64,000 nucleotides of DNA from Vibrio nitrifigilis (GTDB taxonomy: Bacteria > Pseudomonadota > Gammaproteobacteria > Enterobacterales > Vibrionaceae). The notes beneath the pieces are model-generated. The model searched no databases. It worked only from the letters and a program-made list of their open reading frames with translations, and was not told where the DNA came from. Location: assembly GCF_015686695.1 (NCBI RefSeq), contig NZ_JADPMR010000001.1, forward strand, positions 2,108,001 through 2,172,000. Direction: 5' to 3'. The position numbers were made by a program, and so were the translations under genes. How positions within the stretch are numbered: position 1 is the first letter of the stretch; the number at the start of each line of letters is the position of its first letter. Shown piece after piece: positions 35,813 through 44,004 of this stretch.

Positions 35813-36288
35813 TTATATCGCTCCTCAACAAACACTAGGCACAAGGTAACGACACTCCATTGCAAAAAAAGTATCGCTAATGTAACAGTGAGTGAATAGG
35901 TAAATGTAACGGCACCGAGTTCTAATCCTGCATAATAACTGGTGACGCCGCCTAGCCCACCAACCATTGCCATCAATAGCTTAGGCCAACGTGATAATAC
36001 TGGCACCAGAAAATGGCAGTACCAAGCAAACGCAATCCACACACTCATCAACCAAATGGGAAATCCATCTGCGGCGAAACGAAACAGGTCAAAATGGATA
36101 TTGAGTCCATCCAAACCAATGCCTAGTCCACTAAAGATGACAAGATGCCAACACCATTTTCCCCAAACGATGTGTAATAACCATGTACCGACCGCTCCGC
36201 CGAGCGCCCACCATTGCCACTCTGTTTGCCCCATCACACAGAGGAACCACAGTAATTGGAACCAAACCGAGGCGCAAAACACCACCAT
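35791..36288 (-). CDS. DUF2878 integral membrane protein
   Basis: A small inner-membrane protein of 165 residues with about five hydrophobic segments and a very high Trp content (for example WFQLLWFLC and WQWWALGG). It matches the DUF2878 family, of unknown function. It starts 4 bp after the methyltransferase stop and overlaps the chalcone-isomerase-like gene by 22 nt, inside the eight-gene operon. No catalytic motif is visible; anchoring or substrate movement in the membrane is a guess. Confidence 0.8.
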   Translation of the reverse strand: MVVFCASVWFQLLWFLCVMGQTEWQWWALGGAVGTWLLHIVWGKWCWHLVIFSGLGIGLDGLNIHFDLFRFAADGFPIWLMSVWIAFAWYCHFLVPVLSRWPKLLMAMVGGLGGVTSYYAGLELGAVTFTYSLTVTLAILFLQWSVVTLCLVFVEERYKWCTQRL

Positions 36289-36292
36289 CGTA

Positions 36293-37534
36293 TTACTGCG
36301 GGCGCTCTAAAGTCATATGAATGACCGAAATCGTGCGTGCACGAAACCCTCCTTCACAGTAACAAAAATAGTAACGCCATAAGCGAATGAACTTTTCATC
36401 ATAGCCAAGAGAACGAATCGTATCTAACTGCTGTTCAAAGCGTTCGCGCCAAGCGTGGAGAGTTTTGCCATAATCAAGGCCAAAGTCATAAAGGTCACGG
36501 ACTACAAAATCGGTATGGTGTGTTGCACAACAAGTCAGCGCAGTAATGGAAGGGAGAAAACCACCAGGGAATATATATTTTTGAATAAAATCAACATTGC
36601 TACTGTAGTAATCGTAACGTTGGTCAGCAATGGTGATAGCCTGAATAGCCATTTTACCACCAGGTTTGAGGCGCTCTTGGCACTGACGCAAGTAGCCTGC
36701 AAGATAACGTTTACCGACTGCTTCAATCATCTCTATCGACACCAATTTATCAAATTTCCCATCCAATAACCGGTAGTCCTGTTTAAGTAAGGTTATACGA
36801 TCGTTCAATCCCGCTTGGTTAATTTTCTCTTTTGCGTACAGATATTGTTCTTCTGAAATGGTCGTGGTTGTGACCTGACAGCCATATTCCTGCGCCATAT
36901 AAATCGCCATCGCTCCCCAGCCAGTTCCTATTTCTAACACTTGATCATCGGGCTTTAGATCTAACTGTGCACACAGCCGCTGCATTTTATTCACCTGAGC
37001 TTGCGTTAGAGACTCTTCTTCATGAAGATACAGGGCGCTTGAATACAACATGTGATGGTCGAGAAACGTTTCATACAAATCATTTCCAAGATCATAATGA
37101 TCCATGATATTACGTTTCGCTTGCTTAACTGAATTGTGTTTAAGCCAGTGACCAAGCTTAGTTAGCCACTGTTTTATCTTGCCCGATTGCTGTTCGACAC
37201 TGTCTAACATCGTGAGGTTTTTGGCGACTAATTCAACGACTGCCGTTAAGTTCGGACTATCCCATAACCCTTCGATATAGGCTTCTGCACCACCGATACT
37301 ACCACCACGCAATACACGTCTATAAAACTCAATATCATGAACATGAATTTCAGCTTGAAGCTCAGTTTGTCCAGCACCAAACAACACAGTTTGCGGTTCT
37401 CCAGACGCAAAATATTCCACGATAGATAAAGAGCCAACATTAAGTCTTGCTAACCCTTTCAATAACAGTGAACGCGCTCCTTTTTGCATCAACGTTTCTT
37501 TTTTTGGTAACGGCATTGAGGAACTGCTTAACAT
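36293..37534 (-). CDS. Cyclopropane-fatty-acyl-phospholipid synthase family methyltransferase
   Basis: A SAM-dependent methyltransferase of 413 residues acting on unsaturated acyl chains of membrane phospholipid. SAM motif I is LEIGTGWGAMAIYMAQEYGC (near residue 190). The conserved SIEMIEAVGKRYL and YIFPGGFLP blocks of the CfaS family and an N-terminal alpha/beta lipid-binding region are present. It could make cyclopropane rings or, as CfaA-like paralogues in alphaproteobacteria, methylated chains on the way to furan fatty acids. Because it sits in an operon with oxidoreductases, the second option deserves testing, so I give no gene symbol. AAGGAG box 8 nt upstream; overlaps the DUF1365 gene by 7 nt. 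Confidence 0.9.
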   Translation of the reverse strand: MLSSSSMPLPKKETLMQKGARSLLLKGLARLNVGSLSIVEYFASGEPQTVLFGAGQTELQAEIHVHDIEFYRRVLRGGSIGGAEAYIEGLWDSPNLTAVVELVAKNLTMLDSVEQQSGKIKQWLTKLGHWLKHNSVKQAKRNIMDHYDLGNDLYETFLDHHMLYSSALYLHEEESLTQAQVNKMQRLCAQLDLKPDDQVLEIGTGWGAMAIYMAQEYGCQVTTTTISEEQYLYAKEKINQAGLNDRITLLKQDYRLLDGKFDKLVSIEMIEAVGKRYLAGYLRQCQERLKPGGKMAIQAITIADQRYDYYSSNVDFIQKYIFPGGFLPSITALTCCATHHTDFVVRDLYDFGLDYGKTLHAWRERFEQQLDTIRSLGYDEKFIRLWRYYFCYCEGGFRARTISVIHMTLERPQ

Positions 37535-38307
37535 GAAGGATTCTCCTTATCTTGCTTATCCGTTTTTTTAGTGCGATTGGGATGATCGTATATTGGGGCA
37601 CCTTTCCACCATAATTTGCAGGCTTCCCAGTAAATCCCGGCCATAACCTTAACCGTCATGATAGGTGTACGTAGCAACAGACGAATTAGTTCAGTTGATT
37701 GGAAAGGACGCGCGCTTAACAACATCGTTGCATCGAATTCTTTTTGATCTCGATAACAGGCTAAATGAATAAACAAACGCTGTTGAAGTGGTTTTAAGCG
37801 CCAATGATATTGCTGTTGAATTGGGTTAAAAGGTGACACGTGAAATGCCTTATTGTGCACCCAATTTTCTCTATGCTCACCTTCATCTGCGGGTATCGCA
37901 TAATAATGACGCTCGTTCCATGGGGTATTACTGACTTCGGCCAATAAGTATTGCCACACATCGTTTTCATCATATATGTAATAAAAATTAACCGGGCTAA
38001 AATACAGCCCGAGGTAACGTAAGTGCAGCACTGCCGACACTCGTCCAGAAAAACGTTCACCGGTCAGTTGATACACTTTATCGAGCACCGCTTGTTTTAA
38101 ATCGCCGTTCCCCACATAATCACTACGCTTGAGTCTCGCCCAATGCCACCAGCGTTCTCCCAAGCCCCACACCCTTGATTGGAGCTCGGGCCATTCATCC
38201 AGGTCGATACATGGCATGAACAGTCCATATTTTAGTGAGTGCTTAATCGGCACATAGCGGCTGTGCTTTACTTCACCAACAAATAAGTGACTATGCTTGA
38301 TAGCCAT
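37528..38307 (-). CDS. DUF1365 family protein
   Basis: A 259-residue protein of the DUF1365 family, with landmarks YVPIKHSLKYGLFMPCIDLDEWP at the N-terminus (two conserved His), HLRYLGLYFSPVNFYYIYD (near 95) and EVSNTPWNERHYYA. The family is almost always found beside a CfaS-like methyltransferase and an FAD oxidoreductase, as here, and is believed to act on the same lipid, but no reaction has been assigned as far as I know. Its start overlaps the oxidoreductase stop (TGATG). Confidence 0.9.
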   Translation of the reverse strand: MAIKHSHLFVGEVKHSRYVPIKHSLKYGLFMPCIDLDEWPELQSRVWGLGERWWHWARLKRSDYVGNGDLKQAVLDKVYQLTGERFSGRVSAVLHLRYLGLYFSPVNFYYIYDENDVWQYLLAEVSNTPWNERHYYAIPADEGEHRENWVHNKAFHVSPFNPIQQQYHWRLKPLQQRLFIHLACYRDQKEFDATMLLSARPFQSTELIRLLLRTPIMTVKVMAGIYWEACKLWWKGAPIYDHPNRTKKTDKQDKENPSC

Positions 38308-39584
38308 CAGGCTGCCCCTTGCGTATGTTTTGCATCAAACTGAGCTTCTAATTGCGCGACAACGTCTAACGCACTTCGCACGCCATCTTCATGAAAACCG
38401 TTATACCAATACGCGCCACAAAACCAGGTATGTTGCGCACCATTAATCACAGCCCGTTTGCTCTGTGCAGCGATAGCCTCGATGGTAAATACTGGGTGCT
38501 CATAGGTAAATTGACGCAAAATTTTACTTGGATTGATCGCTTCGGTGCGATTGAGTGTGACGCAAAACGTTTGTGGTGCACGAATATGCTGCAAAATATT
38601 CATATTGTACGTAACAGCTGGCAGCCGGGCCTCTTCCCCTTGTTTTCCCTCTAACCAATAATTCCATGAAGCCCAGGCACGATGACGTTTAGGCAAAAGA
38701 TCAGTATCAGTATGCAACACCACTTCATTGGGCTGGTAGGTCAGCGAACTCAATAGATTGGTTTCGTCTGTGGTTGGATCATCAAGCATTGCCAAGGCTT
38801 GATTACTGTGACAAGCAAATATCACTTCATCAAATCGTTCTTTCACCCCATTACTGACCACTTCAACCCCCAGTTGCCCTCTAATGACGCGAGTAACTGG
38901 ACTATTGAGCCGTATTTTATGCGCAAACCCTTTGGTTAACGGTTCAATATAGCTTCGAGATCCTCCCTCTATCACATACCACTGGGGACGATTAGTAATA
39001 TCAAGCAGGCCATGGTTTTGAAAAAAGCGGAGAAAGAAGTCCAATGGGAAATGGCGCATATCTGCCATGGTTGATGACCAAATGGCTGCCCCCATGGGTA
39101 AAATGTAGTTTTCACAGAAGTAGTCACTAAATCCATTCTTTAACAGAAATTCACCTAACGTAGAGTAACGTTGGTGAGTTTTGGCTGACTCTTTAGCAAG
39201 CTGATTAAAACGCAAAATTTCACGGATGAAACGATAAAATGTCACATTAAACCAATTGCGTTTCTGCGCAAATAACGTGCTTAGCGTATGACCGTTATAC
39301 TCCAACCCATTACTATCATTACGGACACTGAAACTCATTTGAGTTGGGCGGCGCTTAACCCCAATTTCATCCATCAAACGGATGAAATTAGGGTATGTGC
39401 GATCGTTATAGACAATGAACCCAGTATCGATTGCATATTGCTGTCCTGCGACGTTGATATCAACCGTTGCGGTATGTCCCCCAATGTAATCATTCGCTTC
39501 ATAAACGGTAACATCATGATGAGCGTGTAGATAATACGCTGATGTTAATCCTGAGATTCCTGAACCGATAATCGCAATTTTCAT
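38307..39584 (-). CDS. FAD-dependent amine-oxidase-like oxidoreductase
   Basis: A 425-residue flavoprotein of the NAD(P)/FAD amine-oxidase superfamily. The Rossmann motif IGSGISGLTSAYYL is at residues about 5-18 and the second FAD block HTATVDINVAGQQYAIDTGFIVYND near 41. FCGAYWYNGFHEDGVRSALDV near the C-terminus is typical of this COG2907-type subfamily (landmark FHEDGVRSA). Proteins of this group act as desaturase- or isomerase-like enzymes on lipids or carotenoids. Its genetic partners imply an acyl-chain substrate. The stop codon of the SDR gene overlaps its ATG by 4 nt. Confidence 0.9.
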   Translation of the reverse strand: MKIAIIGSGISGLTSAYYLHAHHDVTVYEANDYIGGHTATVDINVAGQQYAIDTGFIVYNDRTYPNFIRLMDEIGVKRRPTQMSFSVRNDSNGLEYNGHTLSTLFAQKRNWFNVTFYRFIREILRFNQLAKESAKTHQRYSTLGEFLLKNGFSDYFCENYILPMGAAIWSSTMADMRHFPLDFFLRFFQNHGLLDITNRPQWYVIEGGSRSYIEPLTKGFAHKIRLNSPVTRVIRGQLGVEVVSNGVKERFDEVIFACHSNQALAMLDDPTTDETNLLSSLTYQPNEVVLHTDTDLLPKRHRAWASWNYWLEGKQGEEARLPAVTYNMNILQHIRAPQTFCVTLNRTEAINPSKILRQFTYEHPVFTIEAIAAQSKRAVINGAQHTWFCGAYWYNGFHEDGVRSALDVVAQLEAQFDAKHTQGAA

Positions 39585-40324
39585 TTATTGCTCCCCTGTT
39601 CGCGGATCAAATTCTTCATTAATCTTTGCTGCCATGAGTATGGTAGCAGCGCGATAAGTCTAATCATGGTTGTAAAAACGCGAGGTACATAAATGTGCGG
39701 TTTACCTTTAGCGAGGCCCTTTCGGATGCCTAGTGACGCTTGCTGTGCTGAAATCATCATTGGCATAGAGAAGGTATTTTGGGCAGTTAATGGCGTTGCA
39801 ACAAACCCGGGATAAACAACTGAAATTTCTACATGACTCGGACGCCATGCCACTCTTAATGCTCGAGCCAAATAAGTAATTGCCACCTTTGATGATCCAT
39901 AGGCTTCTGCGCGAGGCATAGCCAGTTCCCCTGCGATAGAGCTTACAATGGCCACCCTATGCCCTGAGCGTACAAGAGGTTGAATGCCTTCGATACAATT
40001 AACAACACCTTGAAAATTAACCGCCATAACTCGAGAAATTAGGTTGCTATCAATAATGCCGTTATCAATATATTCACAGACCCCAGCATTCAAAATCCAC
40101 AACTCAGGTTGAAAAGGCAGGCATTGCAACGCTTTCTTTGTGTCATCGATGTTGGTCACATCAAACGCTAATGGTGTGATATTAGGGGCAACCTGCTGCA
40201 AATCATGCAGCGCCTGTTGGTTACGACCACACGCTATGACCTGTGCTCCTTCCTTGGCGTAGTCGGTCGCAAGTTGCTTACCGATACCTGAACTAGCCCC
40301 AGTGATAAAAACCTTGAGGCTCAT
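39581..40324 (-). CDS. Short-chain dehydrogenase/reductase
   Basis: A classical SDR of 247 residues. The NAD(P)-binding TGASSGIGKQLA motif is at 8-19, NAG at LNAGVCEY (near 78), the catalytic Ser in VSSIAGELA, and the catalytic Tyr-Lys in AEAYGSSKVAITYL (near 145). The C-terminus is hydrophobic and may touch the membrane. Second gene of the operon, coupled on both sides by 4-nt ATGA overlaps. Substrate unknown, presumably an oxidised lipid intermediate made or used by its neighbours. Confidence 0.9.
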   Translation of the reverse strand: MSLKVFITGASSGIGKQLATDYAKEGAQVIACGRNQQALHDLQQVAPNITPLAFDVTNIDDTKKALQCLPFQPELWILNAGVCEYIDNGIIDSNLISRVMAVNFQGVVNCIEGIQPLVRSGHRVAIVSSIAGELAMPRAEAYGSSKVAITYLARALRVAWRPSHVEISVVYPGFVATPLTAQNTFSMPMMISAQQASLGIRKGLAKGKPHIYVPRVFTTMIRLIALLPYSWQQRLMKNLIREQGSNK

Positions 40325-40740
40325 TGTCCTAACCTCTGCTTAATGGTTCGAATGATAGCGCCAACGCAAGGTACATTTTCGTAAACCATTTCTCCTAAAT
40401 CAAAATAGTCACGGTGGTAAATAACTTTGTCGTGCTCAAAACGAATTTGCGAAATCCCCTTCACTGAAATGGTCGCTCCCCCCTTGAGCTTTGGGTGCTC
40501 TAATGCCATTGTCCAGACCAAGAAACCTCCATTGCCGGTTTGATGAGCTTCATGAATCGTAAAGCGGCAACCGGTAACATTAAGATATAACTGCTCAAAA
40601 TAATGTTCGAGTGAAGAAAGCCCATTAATCTGATGGGCTGCATCTTCAAAAACGATATCAGGGTGGTAGATTTGCGACAGGGTATTTAAATTACTTTTAC
40701 CGAGCTGTTGATAAAACTCCGCGACCGATTGAACATCCAT
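40321..40740 (-). CDS. NTF2-like (SnoaL-type) protein
   Basis: A 139-residue single-domain protein of the NTF2-like superfamily, whose cone-shaped fold binds small hydrophobic ligands or acts as isomerase or hydratase. Landmarks: FYQQLGKSNLNTLSQIYHPDIVFEDAAHQINGL at the N-terminus (short form HPDIVFEDAAH) and HRDYFDLGEMVYENVP at the C-terminus. The start ATG 40740 has GAGG 6 nt upstream; a longer frame from 40767 has no such box. First gene of the eight-gene operon. Confidence 0.85.
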   Translation of the reverse strand: MDVQSVAEFYQQLGKSNLNTLSQIYHPDIVFEDAAHQINGLSSLEHYFEQLYLNVTGCRFTIHEAHQTGNGGFLVWTMALEHPKLKGGATISVKGISQIRFEHDKVIYHRDYFDLGEMVYENVPCVGAIIRTIKQRLGQ

Positions 40741-40897
40741 GCTTAACCTCAAGCTTATACAAAACAATCTTCGTATAACTGATTTAAAATTAGTTCAGCT
40801 AAACGAGTTGCACAAAGAAAAATGAATAACTTGTGATTGATGTTTACGATAACGCGGGAAAAAAGATCAGTGAGTAAAGAAATGACTAGCAATAAAA

Positions 40898-40918
40898 AAG
40901 CCAGCATAAGCTGGCTTT
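40898..40918 (-). terminator. Terminator of htpX
   Basis: A 9-bp stem AAAGCCAGC / GCTGGCTTT with an ATAA loop, followed on the minus strand by six T, 25 bp after htpX. It separates htpX from the lipid operon downstream. Confidence 0.85.
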
Positions 40919-40942
40919 ATAGAATTAATGTGTGTCGGTTAA

Positions 40943-41809
40943 TTATAAACGACGTAATGCATCAATTCGTTTTTCCAATGGAGGGTGGCTCATCAGTAAC
41001 TCAGTTAAACTGCGTTTACCGTTAATGCCAAATGCCATCATAGAACCTTCCAATTGAGATTCATGGCTCATTTTCAAACGCTCTAGTGCAGCAATCATCT
41101 TCTGCTTACCCACTAACGAAGCTGAGCCTGCGTCCGCATAATATTCTCGGCGACGGCTATACCACATGGTAATAAAGCTTGCTAGGAAGCCAAACACTAA
41201 TTCCAATACCGTCGAGACAAGGAAATAAACCATAAAGTTATTACCGCCCTCACCCTCTTCAGAATCGCGGCTAGAAATAATATTCGCCACAAATCGTGAC
41301 AAGAAAATCACGAAGGTGTTCACCACGCCTTGCATCAAGGTCATGGTCACCATGTCACCGTTGGCGATATGGCTAATCTCATGAGCCAACACCGCTTCCG
41401 CCTCATCGCGCGTCATGCTATGCAATAACCCTGTTGAAACCGCCACGAGAGACTCATCGCGTTTGGCTCCAGTCGCAAAAGCATTCATATCAGGCGAATC
41501 ATAAATTGCAACAGTCGGCATTCCAATACCCGCTTGCTGAGCTTGACGGCTCACTGTTTGCACTAGCCAGTGCTCCATTTCATTACGTGGGTTCTCTATA
41601 ACGGAACCACCCACCGACATAAGCGCCATTTTCTTTGACATCAATAGCGAAATGAACGCGCCACCGAAACCAAATATTGCAGCAAAAACCAGTAATCCGG
41701 TCAGACTACCTGGTTTCATTCCGGTCACGGCGTAAACAATATTCAAAACAACACTTAGCACCAATACAACAGCAAGGTTGGTTGCTAGGAATAACAGGAT
41801 TCGCTTCAT
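40943..41809 (-). CDS. htpX: Membrane zinc metalloprotease HtpX
   Basis: Inner-membrane quality-control protease of the M48 family that cuts misfolded membrane proteins. Two N-terminal hydrophobic segments (residues about 4-25 and 36-57), then the zinc motif HEISH at 143-147 in AVLAHEISHIANGD. Two further hydrophobic stretches follow (near 157 and 193), and the third ligand Glu is in REYYADAGSASLVG. The length of 288 residues is standard. Single gene with terminator. Confidence 0.96.
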   Translation of the reverse strand: MKRILLFLATNLAVVLVLSVVLNIVYAVTGMKPGSLTGLLVFAAIFGFGGAFISLLMSKKMALMSVGGSVIENPRNEMEHWLVQTVSRQAQQAGIGMPTVAIYDSPDMNAFATGAKRDESLVAVSTGLLHSMTRDEAEAVLAHEISHIANGDMVTMTLMQGVVNTFVIFLSRFVANIISSRDSEEGEGGNNFMVYFLVSTVLELVFGFLASFITMWYSRRREYYADAGSASLVGKQKMIAALERLKMSHESQLEGSMMAFGINGKRSLTELLMSHPPLEKRIDALRRL

Positions 41810-42277
41810 TAACTTTCTCCAGATAAGACAGCTTTATTGTTAGCATTAGCACACTTAATTAGCTGAAGTGCACTGAACAGCTTTTATAGTTCTCTAATAC
41901 ATATAGTCTTAAATTTAAAAACAAGGTTAAGCAATAAATTGCAACAATTAGTTACTAATCAAGTAGAAGTGTAAACTCATCTCTTTAATCGGCAGCACTA
42001 TCTCGAGTGACATCAAGAACCGAACCGCATTCTAAATCGAAAATGCATACACTGCATTCATAAAAAATGATATGCACATCAAATTGATGCAACACCTACT
42101 ACTCTAGTCGAATTGAGCAATCTTACATCGTTATCTAAATTAAAAACTGTGTTTTCAAACTATGCCTGTTTCACATGTCCATTCAAACAGGCTAGCCTCA
42201 AGGTAAATCAGTAATGATGAGTATTACTGATTTGCTATCGATGTCTTAAGGATACTTGTCTCACTAAGGAAACTATC
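41810..42277. other. Divergent region between htpX and a small ORF
   Basis: About 470 bp with no listed gene. The left part should hold the htpX promoter. The right part contains a 29-nt perfect inverted repeat (42205-42233) 45 bp before a small reading frame. Confidence 0.5.
42205..42233 (+). repeat. 11-bp perfect inverted repeat upstream of the small ORF
   Basis: AAATCAGTAAT, a 7-nt spacer GATGAGT, then ATTACTGATTT. Placed 45 bp before the ATG it could be an operator or a leader hairpin. There is no T-run after it, so it is not an intrinsic terminator. Confidence 0.7.
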
Positions 42278-42442
42278 ATGGCTGAAATGAAGAATTATCA
42301 AATGGCAATCGATTTACTGCGCTGCCACTTAGGGCTCACCGAAGAAGAAGCTAAACATCAACTCGGTTTAGACAAAACAAAAACGGTTGAGAAAAAAGAT
42401 ACGTCTGGTGGTATTAATTGGTTGGATTACTCGGAAGAGTAA
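42278..42442 (+). CDS. Small conserved-looking protein of unknown function, 54 aa
   Basis: A reading frame of 54 residues, cytoplasmic by composition, with a helical N-terminal half (NYQMAIDLLRCHLGLTEEEA) and an acidic tail SGGINWLDYSEE. AAGGA lies 7 nt before the ATG, codon use looks like that of its neighbours, and a strong terminator follows 26 bp after the stop. These three signs together support a real gene. I do not recognise the family. The position between htpX and bioD corresponds, as I remember it, to a small hypothetical gene in V. cholerae. Confidence 0.75.
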   Translation: MAEMKNYQMAIDLLRCHLGLTEEEAKHQLGLDKTKTVEKKDTSGGINWLDYSEE

Positions 42443-42467
42443 TATTTACATACGATAAATTCAATTG

Positions 42468-42494
42468 AAAAGGCCCTGAGATACAGGGCCTTTT
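42468..42494. terminator. Bidirectional terminator between the small ORF and bioD
   Basis: An 11-bp perfect stem AAAAGGCCCTG / CAGGGCCTTTT with a 5-nt loop, T-rich on both sides, in the 72-bp gap between convergent genes. Confidence 0.85.
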
Positions 42495-42514
42495 CTTGAT
42501 TCCTCTAGGATAAA

Positions 42515-43207
42515 CTACGCGGTAATTTCCTCCACAAGCGCATCTAGGTGAATATATTTACCTAAATCTTGTCTTCTTGCACTTAAAAGATAAGGAATCT
42601 CTCCAAGTTTAGGTGCACCTAAACGCTGTTCTAAAATGTCGATAATATCCGCGTAATGTTCAGTACCAGGATTGATTCGGTTAGCAACCCAACCCGCTAA
42701 CTCTAACCCATCTGCTTTAATCGCTTCTGCGGTTAAAAATGCATGGTTTAAACACCCCAATTTAATACCAACGACTAAAATAACCGGGATTTTTTCCTTT
42801 TTTACCCATTCCGACAAACACTCGGTTCTCGAGATAGGCACACGCCATCCACCCGCGCCCTCTACGACAACCACATCGGCTTTCTTTTTATTCTCTTTTA
42901 AAGCAGAACTTAATACTGAATATTCAATACTGATATTTTCATAATCAGCAGCAATATGTGGTGACGCAGGCAACTCAAGCGCATAAGGGTTCACCTTTTC
43001 ATAGGGTACCTCTTGTGTCGCCGCTTTCATGAGTTGCAATGCATCATCATTACGAAAGCCCTCGGTGGTTTTCTCACATCCAGCGGAAATGGGTTTATAA
43101 CCGACCGTAGTTAATCCTTGGGCAGAAAACGCCTGAAGAATCGCTTTAGACGTCACTGTTTTGCCTACATCGGTATCCGTACCCGCTATAAAAAATACAT
43201 GACTCAT
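42515..43207 (-). CDS. bioD: Dethiobiotin synthetase
   Basis: ATP-dependent carboxylation of DAPA to dethiobiotin, the penultimate step of biotin synthesis. P-loop FIAGTDTDVGKTVTSKAIL at residues about 4-22, and the second nucleotide block VVVEGAGGWRVPI (near 110). The start ATG 43207 overlaps the bioC stop by 4 nt and gives 230 residues; a frame seven codons longer has no family support. Last gene of bioBFCD. Confidence 0.96.
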   Translation of the reverse strand: MSHVFFIAGTDTDVGKTVTSKAILQAFSAQGLTTVGYKPISAGCEKTTEGFRNDDALQLMKAATQEVPYEKVNPYALELPASPHIAADYENISIEYSVLSSALKENKKKADVVVVEGAGGWRVPISRTECLSEWVKKEKIPVILVVGIKLGCLNHAFLTAEAIKADGLELAGWVANRINPGTEHYADIIDILEQRLGAPKLGEIPYLLSARRQDLGKYIHLDALVEEITA

Positions 43208-44004
43208 CGAAGAATAACCCCTAAACAAACTTGATAGGTAGCAGGCAATACACCGTCATCATTTTTGAACTCTTGATATGACTCTTCTAATCGAGCCAAA
43301 ACCTGCTTATTGAATGCTGCCGTGATACGACCCGGAACGTGGTTAGCACCAATTCCCTTGAGATCTTTCATCAAAGAAACTGCAGTGTTATACCAAACCG
43401 TCATTGCTTGAAAGTTTAGAGTAGTGTCGAAATTGCCAGATTGCGCTAACGCAATTTTTACCTGATTAGCCGATAGGAAATGATTAATGTGTTGATATGA
43501 ATCAACTGTTGACCATGCGATTTTTAATTCGTTGAGTGATCCATCCACCAAGGTAGAAAAAAAGCCTTTCCCTCCCTTTCTAAGTATTCTGTTCATTTCT
43601 TTCAATGGAATAGCGAGATCATCACACCACTGTAATGCTAAATTTGAGAAGACATAATCAATACTCTTATCAGCGAAAGGCAGTAGCTCAGCATCAGCAA
43701 GGTGATAACTCATCTGATTATTGCCACAACGCTCTTGGGCTTTAGTCAGCATATGGGATGATAAATCAACACATATCACCTGTGCTCCCCGAGATTTCAG
43801 TTCAGAAGAAAAGTAACCGGTGCCACAACCAAGATCGAGTACACACCGCCCTGTCAGATCGTCAGGAACCCGCTTTAATAGTTCGTGACCTACATCGCAT
43901 TGAAAATGGGCATGGTTATCATAGTTATCTGCAGCTTTTGAAAAGGATTTCGCCACTTGCTGTTTATCTACCGAGAAGGTTAACACATTAGAATTACTCG
44001 TCAT
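43204..44004 (-). CDS. bioC: Malonyl-ACP O-methyltransferase BioC
   Basis: Methylates the free carboxyl of malonyl-ACP so that the fatty acid machinery can build the pimeloyl chain for biotin. SAM-binding motif VLDLGCGTGYFSSELKSRG lies near residue 55, with the motif IV region YVFSNLALQWCDD near 115. 266 residues. BioC is typically followed by BioH activity; no bioH is in the window. Coupled to bioF (11-nt overlap) and bioD (4-nt overlap). Confidence 0.95.
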   Translation of the reverse strand: MTSNSNVLTFSVDKQQVAKSFSKAADNYDNHAHFQCDVGHELLKRVPDDLTGRCVLDLGCGTGYFSSELKSRGAQVICVDLSSHMLTKAQERCGNNQMSYHLADAELLPFADKSIDYVFSNLALQWCDDLAIPLKEMNRILRKGGKGFFSTLVDGSLNELKIAWSTVDSYQHINHFLSANQVKIALAQSGNFDTTLNFQAMTVWYNTAVSLMKDLKGIGANHVPGRITAAFNKQVLARLEESYQEFKNDDGVLPATYQVCLGVILR

